Source: Sympetrum striolatum (lineage: Eukaryota; Arthropoda; Insecta; Odonata; Libellulidae). Taken from it: a stretch of 64,000 nucleotides of DNA. The position numbers and the translations under genes were made by a program. This document shows, in pieces, positions 51,854-61,190 of this stretch. Position 1 is the first letter of the stretch, and each line of letters starts with the position of its first letter. The stretch spans positions 1,488,001 to 1,552,000 of the forward strand of contig OX388350.1 in NCBI GenBank assembly GCA_947579665.1, given 5' to 3'. The notes beneath the pieces were generated by a model that saw nothing but the letters and a program-made list of their open reading frames with translations, was not told the DNA's origin and made no database searches.

Positions 51854-52763
51854 GGGTCATTCCATGTCAACTCAACCACAAATTGGTGGTTTCTAACTTT
51901 GCAATAATATCATAAATTCATATAATTGCTAATACAGTGGCATTTTAATCACATTGAACCCTGGGTTGATATCCAAAGTAATTGGCTGGACAGTTAAAAG
52001 AATGATATTTGTTCAGAGGAATCTCAATACTCACACTCAAAGAACCTTAAAGCCCTGAGATATAGGTATCGTGACCTACCGTTTTACATGCATCGTTAAA
52101 ATAAATTATAGAGACACTATCAATCCTGGGAGCGACTTCAGGTTTGTTGAGAGAAATTTTTGAAAAAATTAATTTTCCTACTTGGTGTCCCATTTTTGTT
52201 ATTAGAAGTTGAAAAGGTGGCATTTAACAACAAAAACATAAGCAGAGTAGTAGTTTTCAGTAAATTCTTCAATAAATTAGCCCAAACCTCATACCAATTC
52301 AAAGTTGATAATGTTTACAATGTTAATACTAATTTCCATGGCTTTAACAAGTTATATGTGAATTTTACATGTTTTTGAAAATGTCATTTTTTGGTGGAAA
52401 TATGTCATAACTGCCATTTTTAAATATTTATAACAAAAAAAGTTGACAAGTGAGAATCTTTGTGATAACAATTTTAAAAACTAGAGTTACATGTTCATGA
52501 CATCTTAAATTTCTACTAGCTTTGCTGCCTTATTAAATTTTTTATAGGGGTACAAAAATGGTTGATTTGCATGTTTCGACTCATGGGCAGATTTTTACTT
52601 CGTGCCATGGTGCATAGAAAAACTCATATCTCAGAAAGTAGAAGCATTTGGGCTAAAAGACTTTGGATTTTTTAAACTAAGGTTGGAACTAACTACATGG
52701 AAAATTATGTGAAAATCTGAGATGGTGAGTTTTTCCATCGGTTGAGTTGACATGGAATGACCC
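51854..52763. mobile_element. 910-bp TIR element flanked by AAAT
   Basis: A perfect 24-bp terminal inverted repeat begins GGGTCATTCCATGTCAACTC at 51854 and is closed by its exact inverse at 52740-52763. AAAT stands directly outside each end (51850-51853 and 52764-52767), which reads as a 4-bp target duplication. The interior holds no transposase. The ends match those of the larger element at 54370-59058. Confidence 0.88.
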
Positions 52764-53379
52764 AAATAAATCTTTTTGCAATTACTAATTTAAATGTGGG
52801 AACTTATGATTTCATGTGCTGCTGCTCCAAAATCATAGAATTCTTATGAGATGTGACTCATGTTTAGGGTTCCCATCCCATCTACTATAAGTTAAAACAT
52901 GGAACTGTTATCGTCAAAAATTATTTCTGTGATTGGGAATAAACGTCTCACTACTTAAAATAAAACAATTTATTAAAATCATTGCTGTCATCCTATTTTG
53001 GTATTTTAAGATCTTAATTGTGGATTGTTATTTTTGATAGAGAATATTGCTCACATAATTTTGAAAGTGTAATTTCTGACAAAAAGGCTCCCATTTAAAT
53101 AAAATAGGCTCCTCTGAATATGTGGTATATTCTGCTCATCATTGAGCACAAATATCATCCAGTTTGTTTGATATTTGTCATAGTATGGATTATCTTCCTG
53201 ATACTTGAGAAGGTTGTTCATAATACATTTTACGTATTTGTTGCATCAACCATTAAGGTGTACATCATTCTACAATTCAGAGGTTGTTGAGGAAATAGCT
53301 CAAATGAACTCACTTCTACAGAAAAACATTGTCTAAACTGTTTCATGAGAATAGTTACAGAGGGAACTGCTGTCCGTTA
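52764..53379 (+). other. Spacer of the 610-bp inverted repeat, no gene seen
   Basis: AT-rich, no feature recognised. Confidence 0.45.
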
Positions 53380-53990
53380 TTTGTATGGCTGTTTTTCAGA
53401 GGTGTCTCTTTAGATATTTTTGCTGTACTGTTTGCTGCATCCTGATGAATGGAATATATTTCATCTTTTGCTACAGAATAGAGAAAAATCCATCTTTCAT
53501 TTATTTTGGTCTCAGGCCTCTCAAGTATAACTTAATTTGGTGAAATCTCATGGCTGTGACAATGTGAAAAATGCTACATATGAGTGATCCTTAGTACTGA
53601 TATTCATTGTGGCCACTCCTCATTGAATTGTATGAAGATTATTACTCTCAAGATCACTGTGCTGCATTGTCACAGACATTTTCCCTTTATGACATTTTGG
53701 CTGGCTAAAGCAGGACCAAACTACTCCTTATCTTATCGATTATTTCTCATTCCCTTGTAGTAAATAGTCTCCACTAATAAGTTAGCTTTTAGTAGTAATA
53801 GTTGAAGTGTTGAGGGTCCAACTTATGTTTGGGCTGAATTTCCCCTACACATGCCGAAAGCGCACTTGAAGGGTAAATACTATGGATGAATACCTAAGGT
53901 ATGCCCTATAATTAGCATGCATTTCTAGCTTAGAGACTGTTCTCTGATTTGCCTTTGTTATTGCATCGTCATGTCTTATATTCTTAATAT
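53380..53990 (-). repeat. Right arm of the ~610-bp inverted repeat (uninterrupted)
   Basis: Inverse of 49310-49840 plus 50979-51062. It preserves the pre-insertion sequence at 53451-53465, where copy III lies in the other arm. No coding sequence was found in the arms or the spacer, so the family is unknown. Confidence 0.92.
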
Positions 53991-54136
53991 TAGATGCTAA
54001 CAGCCTTCTATACTTTCAATGCTGCTTTCGAGTTTGCCTCTTGAATTTCCTTTTAATAGTTAGTAGATGTTTTCTAAGAATAAATGTAAATGGAATGGCT
54101 TATTTCAGAGTAGTTATAGGTGAAACCTTTTTATAG

Positions 54137-54312
54137 ATAGCCAGGTGTTTGCTGAGGAGGTGGAACCCACAGGAGCAGTCCCCATGGAGTTGTCACTTGA
54201 GCGGTATAGGTATGCTGCACTTCCAAATAAATTTCGGGAAAGATCAGAGGACAAAAGACTACAACCTAGAGCTTCAATTAAACTCTTTCCTGGGTCTCAA
54301 ATTCTTGTGCAG
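54137..54312 (+). CDS. BTB-BACK-TLDc protein, exon 5 (end of BACK, linker)
   Basis: The acceptor is TTTTTATAG; a second AG four bases downstream would break the frame. The donor is GTAAGT. Together with the base left from exon 4 it encodes 59 residues beginning DSQVFAEEVEPTGAVP and ELSLERYRYAA. This completes BACK (LI.S..FA..V.P.G.VP...L.E.YR.AA), then gives a basic linker (KFRERSEDKRLQPRASIKLF) and PGSQIL, which lead into TLDc. Phase 0 at its end. Confidence 0.92.
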
Positions 54313-55410
54313 GTAAGTTCCATTCATTCAGACTTCTTTGATCGTACTTGAGGTAATCTAAATACAAATGGGCCATTCCATGCCAAGTGGTCTAGTGGTC
54401 CCCGCTCGACCATCACGGATTTCAATGAAATTTTGTATGGACATTCACACATATCTCTTATGAACATTTGTAAAGTTTTACTTTCGCCGATGGTATACTT
54501 GCTGAGATATAGAAGATTGTTTGACCCCGTGTCGCTGCCTTCTTCAACATGACTATGAGTTTTCAGTAACTTTGAGGCGTTGTATCTCAGAGAATTGTTT
54601 TATGAAGTAAACACACTTTGGCTATCTTAAACAACTTTTTGCGCTCTATTAAACAAAGTAATAAAAATAACTGTAAGAGCGACCTCCTTGCAGAAAATTC
54701 TGTGCAAAACTGGCCCAAAAAATTGCGGATCGAAAAAAAATTAAAACTTTGGCTTTTTATATTTCAAGAAGAAATGATATAATCAACGTGAAATTTATCG
54801 AATGATAACATATCAATACATAGTTTATAAATATAAAATTTCATATTCCTAGTACTTTCCATTATTTTAAAAATTGAGTCAACATTTAACAATTTTTGTA
54901 AAAAAGCCAAAAATAGGCTATTTTTACCCCGCTTTTACAAAAAAAGACCCTCTGGAATTTATTTTGAAAATTTTTTATTAAATAGAGAATGATTTCAACC
55001 CTCTAAAAAGGTATACCTAGTTTTTCATCTCGAGCATATAAGGCCCTAGAAATAGGGACAACTATGAGGATGACATTTGTAAAAACGGCAAAAATAGGTT
55101 ATTTTCTGCCCGCTCTTAGAAAAGAAAGACCTTTTCGATACTCTTGTAAATAATTTTTATTTGAAAGAGCATGTTTCAAACCTCTTAAAAAAGTACACTT
55201 GGTTTTTCATCGCGAGCACGTACAGCCCTAAAAAAATTAATAAAGTTGAGAACGTTGCTATGGTGGCGCCACATGCCTTCTGTTGTTTATCGTCCTGGTT
55301 ATTTTATGTAGACATTTTTAGTATATTGCGTTGGTCGATGACTGGTACTGGTAGTGACATCGTTACTACCAGTTCAGGCATTTGAACCAGTAACCCCATC
55401 GTCGTAGGGG

Positions 55411-56293
55411 TCACGCCCGATAGCCATGCCTTACCAGCCGTACTGCTTTCACTGTTCGTTCTGATACCCTAAATGTTTTCGCTGTAAGTGCTATCGACCA
55501 ACTCTTTGGGGCCAATGTCAATAGTTGAACTTTCATTGATCTATCGGATATTTTAATTTTTGTTTGAATTTCTTTTATTAGATCAGCATGACGAGTATTC
55601 CTCAACATCACACTGACTAGTTTGTCCTATATCTTCAGCTGGTATTCCAGCGGCTAACGTTATTTTGTCTGTTACTACTTTCTGCATGCGTTCAATTTTT
55701 CGTTACACGTAGGTTCACTTTATCCCTACTACTCACTTTCCGAATTTTTAACGGAGTAGATCCCAAATCCGTAGAACTTCGATTTACCGTGTCCGAAGTA
55801 TCCATATCGCAATTTTCCGATGACGAAGAGTCAGTAGTGTTTTGGACCATAGAAACATATTTGGCTGTATATCTTGGAACAAATTTTTTGACCAGGCTTC
55901 ACATTTGTTTTTGCCCATTTTTGCAAATCATTAGACAAGGCTAGATTGACTTTCAGCAGCCCATGTTTAGCTGTATGTTTTTTTTGTTAAATGGGTTGCA
56001 GCATGACTTTTGCTTAATTTAATACTTTTCTAAAGATATTGCTTTGTGATAGAAACAGATTTGATCGTACTCTGTGATCTCAACCTCCGATCGCAGAGAA
56101 ATGAGCACTTTTTCGTGCAACGATAAATTGTGTACATATTGCAGCCCAATTTTATTGGAATAAAATGAACCATGATGGCAAATGGACGAAAGTTTTTCCC
56201 CAACAACGCAGAAGGGCAAGGTGGGATTTTCATCTGACTCTTCGACATCCATTTAAAATTAGTGAAATCGCAATATTTAGTGCAATAATGCAA
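55411..56293 (-). pseudogene. Decayed transposon protein in the 4.7-kb element
   Basis: On the minus strand, 56293-56019 reads CVVGEKLSSICHHGSFYSN, then LSLHEKVLISLRSEVEITEY and ICFYHKAISLEKY. A middle part follows with SSSENCDMDTSDTVNRSST, and then 55611-55411 reads KVQLLTLAPKSWSIALTAKT, FRVSERTVKAVRLV. I recall this order (Cys/His pairs, ICxHH...KY, QLLTLAP.SWS...A..F.VSE..VK.AR.L) from uncharacterised transposon-encoded proteins of insects and cnidarians. The first part is likely zinc-binding and the SWS region helix-turn-helix-like; both are inferences. The catalytic half is missing and stops are present. Confidence 0.6.
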
Positions 56294-56765
56294 ATTCTGG
56301 AAAAAGAAGTTATAAAAATATGATGGAATACGACAAATACAGCAGCTCAGTTCAAAACGTGGTCATGCGAGAGTGCTATGTCAATAAAATAATTACAGAA
56401 TACTAAGCAGCTGTCAATTTTCTAGAGTAACTTCAAGTGGAGTATGGATGAAATTTGAAGGATCCAAGAAATGAAAATATGGCATAACTCACTATTTAAA
56501 AAAAACTCGAAGTAACACACAACAGAATGGCTACATAGCCACGATTTAACCGAAGTTTCTACTAAAGATTCTTAACCCATGTTTCAACAGAAACTTTGTT
56601 ATAATTTGTTACTTTAGTAAATTAACTAACTTAGAAGTTAATTTAGTTTACTAATTATTCTCCCATTCTGTCCATTGTTAACCCTCTTCCTCCTCCCCCT
56701 AACACCTCTCCCACTATCAACAGTAGCTAATCTGATTGGTGCCTAGGTTTTTTATTCTTTGTGTA

Positions 56766-57889
56766 TCTATTATATATAGACGCTTCTCCGGATATACCTA
56801 TATATATATACATTCATAGGGGATCAAAATTCTAACCATGTTCCACAAGTGCCACCGACTTGAAATTTTTACGACGTTATGGCCATGACGTGTAACCTCC
56901 AGGAAAAAGCTGACTTTGAACCTAGGTGTCATGGGTTCAATTCCAGAAGGCCCCAAAGTCGCGATTTTCCCCATAAGATTACATGGCGGGGATTTTCGAA
57001 AATTTTTTTTAGGCACTTCCCGGAAGAGTTGAGAGTTGAAATTCAAGAGATCGTTAGATGCATGTATATCTCAAGGAAACCTTAAAGACATCTACAAATA
57101 TTATCCTTGGTTCGATGCTAGGCCAGGGCAAATATTCTCCCGTTTAATTTACATTGCGATTTTGAAGATTTTTTTTAATTACTTACAGATGACTTGGAAA
57201 CTTGAAACTTGGCACGTGGATATATATCATAAATATATTTTATAATAAAATTTTAGAACTCGCTGATGGTCCTTGGTTTGATCCCAGAGGGCCATTTACA
57301 TCCTACAATGCATTTCTTATGGAGATAACGGAAGCAAATTTTAGGTACTTCCTGGCAAGATGTTGACTTCAAACTTTGCATTTAATAAGATAAGGTCAAA
57401 TCAAGTCATAATGTGTTTTTACAGCTGCCAGTAGGTCCTGGGTTCGACACCAGGCGTCTCTACAATCAGTAATTGATTCAATTTTTAGGAACTATTTTGA
57501 ACCCTTTCCCAATAATATAGAAACTTCAAATTTGGCATATAGATAGAGATCATAAATAACTTTCAGAAATATGTTTTAGATTTCCAAGATCGTCCTTGGT
57601 TCGAATCCAGAGAGCCATTTAAATTCGTGAAAATTAGAACGTCTTTTGAGGCAGTTGTAGCCCATATTTCTGCTTGAATTTTCACACATAGTTAGAGATG
57701 GTGATGTTCTATTGTGTTTCATAGTAGGTTCACCAGTAAGACCCGGGTTCAATGACAGACGATGGAATTTCAGCGAATTTTAAGAAAAATTTCAATCCAC
57801 TTTTTTCTTTTGATGGCCGTCCCGATATGATGCCGACATGAAAATAGTATTGTCGATCTGCTTGCAGTATGCAAGCAACATTTTACTCG
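56766..57889 (+). mobile_element. Helitron-like non-autonomous element, copy IV
   Basis: This copy starts TCTATTATATATAGACGC after A (56765) and ends ATTTTACTCG before T (57890) and a short TA run. The hairpin is at 57861-57875. It carries six modules with boxes near 56935, 57112, 57277, 57441, 57599 and 57747; some have changed from GGTTCGA (for example to GGTTTGA or GGTTCAA). It lies inside the 4.7-kb TIR element, so it inserted after that element. Confidence 0.75.
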
Positions 57890-59399
57890 TATATATATAT
57901 GCAGTCATGAATAACTCTTGTGCTTGATAATGGACTAAAGACTGAAACCGGTCGCAGATATTAAAAACTTTAAAAGTGGAATTTGTGGATGTTATTCCCA
58001 CCCATTTACTAGGAAGGAGTTCCACTAAGTACTGGTTCCACTGGTACTGGTAGTAACGATGTCACTACCAGTACCAGTCATCGACCAACGCAATATACTA
58101 AAAATGTCTACATAAAATAACCAGGACGATAAACAACAGAAGGCATGTGGCGCCACCATAGCAACGTTCTCAACTTTGTTAATTTTTTTAGGGCTGTACG
58201 AGCTCGCAATGAAAAACCAAGTGTACTTTTTTAAGAGGTTTGAAACATGCTCTTTCAAATAAAAATTATTTACAAGAGTATCGAAAAGGTCTTTCTTTTC
58301 TAAGAGCGGGCAGAAAATAACCTATTTTTGCCGTTTTTACAAATGTCATCCTCATAGTTGTCCCTATTTCTAGGGCCTTATATGCTCGAGATGAAAAACT
58401 AGGTATACCTTTTTAGAGGGTTGAAATCATTCTCTATTTAATAAAAATTTTTCAAAAGAAATTCCAGAGGGTCTTTTTTTGTAAAAGCGGGGTAAAAATA
58501 GCCTATTTTTGGCTTTTTTACAAAAATTGTCAAATGTTGACTCAATTTTTAAAATAATGGAAAGTACTAGGAATATGAAATTTTATATTTATAAACTATG
58601 TATTGATATGTTATCATTCGATAAATTTCACGTTGATTATATCATTTCTTCTTGAAATATAAAAAGCCAAAGTTTTAATTTTTTTTCGATCCGCAATTTT
58701 TTGGGCCAGTTTTGCACAGAATTTTCTGCAAGGAGGTCGCTCTTACAGTTATTTTTATTACTTTGTTTAATAGAGCGCAAAAAGTTGTTTAAGATAGCCA
58801 AAGTGTGTTTACTTCATAAAACAATTCTCTGAGATACAACGCCTCAAAGTTAATGAAAACTCTTAGTCATGTTGAAGAAGGCAGCGACACGGGGTCAAAC
58901 AATCTTCTATATCTCAGCAAGTATACCATCGGCGATAGTAAAACTTTACAAATGTTCATGAGAGATATGTGTGAATGTCCATACAAAATTTCATCGAAAT
59001 CCGTGATGGTCGAGCGGGGCACTTCTCTGAAATCAGACCACTTGGCATGGAATGACCCAAATGTTAAATGTGTCTTATCAGAAGATAGTACTTTTAAAAA
59101 AGATATGGCTAATTGATGTGGAATATATTTTGCCACTTATCTATTCATCCAAATAACAAGGTAATTTGAAAAGGGTCTCTCATTGGCCCTGAGTGTTTGA
59201 ACACTTTTAAATGAAATTAAGTGAAGTGCGAATCATTATACTTTTACACTGGAGTTCTAGTCATTCTGCCCTGTGATTTCTTTCTTTAGAGGTTTGCCCA
59301 TAAGGAAGTTAAGGTTCTTCCATTACTAGCGTAAAATTCACATAACATTTTTGGGCTCCAAGGCCTCTTAAAACCCAGAAACAGGTAAAAGATTTCCTA

Positions 59400-59494
59400 A
59401 GGTTGTAGAAGAAGTGAAATATAGTGACTTGGCTGGGACATGTACTTCCTCTTTCCGGGCAGGTGTTCTTACCAACTAAACTACCGAACCACAT
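59400..59494 (-). mobile_element. tRNA-derived SINE, inverted partner
   Basis: Minus strand: CGGTAGTTTAGTTGGTAAGA (A-box part), CCTGCCCGGAAAGAGGAAG, then the CCAGCCAAGTCACTATATTT body. It lies 46 bp from a copy in the opposite orientation (59541-59757). The B box is damaged (GTCCCAGCC without the TTCGA loop). Confidence 0.8.
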
Positions 59495-59540
59495 CATTCT
59501 CACTTCTGTAAATGAGGGCTTTTATGTTCAATGTGAGGAT

Positions 59541-59757
59541 GCGGCTCGGTGGTTTAGTTGGTAAGAACACCTGCCCGGAAAGAGGAAGACCTGGGTCCCA
59601 GCCAAGTCACTATTTTCACTTATCGTACAACGTTGGGTTAAGTTGCATGCTTTTATGTGCTAAGATAAAATTCAATTCCATCAAAGAAATTCCCATTTCA
59701 TCTGAGTCAGCAAAAGAATAAAGGAATAATAATAATAATAAAGGATTTGTGAAATCA
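59541..59757 (+). mobile_element. tRNA-derived SINE with AAT tail
   Basis: The head reads CTCGGTGGTTTAGTTGGTAA, then ACACCTGCCCGGAAAGAGGA and CCTGGGTCCCAGCC. The body CCAAGTCACTATTTTCACTT and about 120 bp more follow, and the element ends in an AATAATAATAATAA tail. The loop bases CCCGGAAAG match those of the tRNA-like sequence at 27 kb. Confidence 0.82.
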
Positions 59758-59959
59758 GATAATTTTTCAAATTACAAACGTAGTACATTTATTGATCTGT
59801 TTATAATGAGCTCTAAAACTCAACTGTAACCTTTGATTGAAGTACTTATCAATGACTTGGCATTGTATATCATTCAGAGGCGTATGAATTTGATTTATTA
59901 TTTGATCGACTAACTTTCTTGTATTGTTGATCATTTAAGTTTTCTGGTTTATTTGATAG

Positions 59960-60112
59960 GAAAAGGCATCTTACCAAAGGATTCTCAACAATTGGTTTGG
60001 CGTTCCGAAGCAGGGATGGAGGTTAGTGTACAGAGCCTCAACACAGGGATATTCGGCAGAGGCATTCCATAGGCATTGTGATGGAATAGCACCAACATAC
60101 GTTATTTGTTTG
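59960..60112 (+). CDS. BTB-BACK-TLDc protein, exon 6 (start of TLDc)
   Basis: The exon runs from a GGTTTATTTGATAG acceptor to a GTAAGA donor, 51 codons in phase 0 at both ends. It reads YQRILNNWFG, then GWRLVYRASTQGYSAEAFH, RHCDGIAPTYVI. This is the opening of a TLDc domain (L...LP....... W.L.YR.S..G.S...FH..CDG..PT.VV). In oxidation-resistance proteins (OXR1, NCOA7) and TBC1D24, TLDc binds the V-ATPase. Whether it does so here is unknown. The rest of TLDc (FGGY...W) was not found in the remaining 3.9 kb, so the gene probably runs past the window end. Confidence 0.93.
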
Positions 60113-60242
60113 GTAAGACAATGAATACCTTTATAGCACAATGAGGAATTTTTATACTACTGGTTATTTATCATTTATGCATTTCCATTGTTTAAAACAC
60201 TGGATAAGATATGGAAAGTTAGCCAGCCTCTTAGCAATTTCA

Positions 60243-60360
60243 AAAAATCTGATGTGGCCAACACATGACTTTCTCCATATATAAGATGTAAATATTTATC
60301 TATGACAGTATTTTTGAACCCTAGATTCAATCTAAACTTGGAAGATGCATACAAATACAT
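60243..60360 (-). repeat. Fragment of the 42.2-43.3 kb TIR element family
   Basis: AATCTGATGTGGCCAACACA, followed by TGACTTTCTCCATATATAAG and ATGTAAATATTTATCTAYG, matches about 43148-43260 in inverse. Only one end is present. Confidence 0.8.
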
Positions 60361-60884
60361 TGTTTGTAGTTTTTTTGTAGATAACTGTATGTACAGCTAA
60401 CAGCAAAAAAAAGTTACCACCCCTGACCCACCAAGATATTCTAAGTCCAAATTTCGGGCCGGCGAGCCTTTCTCTCGAAAAGGGAGGGAGAGAAAAGAAA
60501 GATGGAGAACATGGTACGTTACGCTAGCTCGGCTCTCGCGTTTGGATGGAGAATTTTCGTTATATATATAAAAATCATTTACTACTATCCATTATCTGCC
60601 CCAACATTTGATGTGGTAACGCGTACGATTGAATTTGACGAAGATCAACTGGAAGATAACTAAAGAAATGAATCGAATTGAATGCAGCATTCAAAGTCAC
60701 TCTCACTTTAATTTTCGATAACAGATTATTAAAACATTTCCAAAACGATACAAATGAATTTAACTGAATACAACATTCGGTATCAAATTAACTCGCATTT
60801 CGTTTTTTTGAAAATCGATCGTTTAAATCACTTCCAACGATTGATTATGCTCATTAATGTGAACGAAACCAGCAACTATTCTCT
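60361..60884 (+). other. No gene seen
   Basis: Downstream of exon 6. A less AT-rich patch (about 60450-60540) carries no supported frame. Confidence 0.4.
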
Positions 60885-61190
60885 TCTTCTTAATTTCAAA
60901 TAGGCCAAAAAGCAGGATCTCGGTTTCAACAATGGCATTTGTCGTCAGGGGGACCGGCTGTTTATACTCACAAAACATTTCGTGTATTCCGTAAAAAATC
61001 TCAAAAATTCAATTCGGAAACAACAATAAACGACCAAAATAAGGTTTTCTATTCATTTACTCTGCTATTGGTTCTTGTGTCAATCTCGTATGACTATTAT
61101 TTTTAATTTAATTTTGCAAAATAAATGAAGCATGCAGCGACAAAAATGAACTTTACGTGCATTTCTTACGGAAATGCTTTGACTCGGGTG
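60885..61190 (+). repeat. Dispersed repeat related to 13230-13500
   Basis: Same block order as the 13-kb copy. It continues at 61170-61215 into CATTTCTTACGGAAATGC and GGGATCGAAGCAAGGACG. These resemble module C of the Helitron-like element in reverse (TCTCCGTAAGAAATGCATTG and GGGATCGAACCAAGGACC), so this may be a very old relative. Confidence 0.5.

Larger units (their letters stand above)
54370..59058. mobile_element. 4.7-kb element with ~1-kb terminal inverted repeats, flanked by AAAT
   Basis: The arms 54370-55373 and 58047-59058 are inverse copies. The termini GGGCCATTCCATGCCAAGTG / inverse with GGGTC are like those of the 910-bp element. AAAT lies outside both ends (54366-54369, 59059-59062). 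The central 2.7 kb holds a decayed protein-coding segment on the minus strand and Helitron copy IV. Without the Helitron insert the element would be about 3.57 kb. The long arms and shared ends suggest that this is a larger relative of the 910-bp element. I could not assign a superfamily. Confidence 0.88.

Noticed and set aside
54137..54140. Alternative acceptor four bases downstream (GATAG) for exon 5
   Set aside because: Using it shifts the frame and destroys the BACK continuation. The first TATAG keeps the frame from exon 4.
58853..59136. Overlapping 87- and 89-codon open frames
   Set aside because: They lie in the inverted-repeat arm of the 4.7-kb element, are open on both strands and show no domain.
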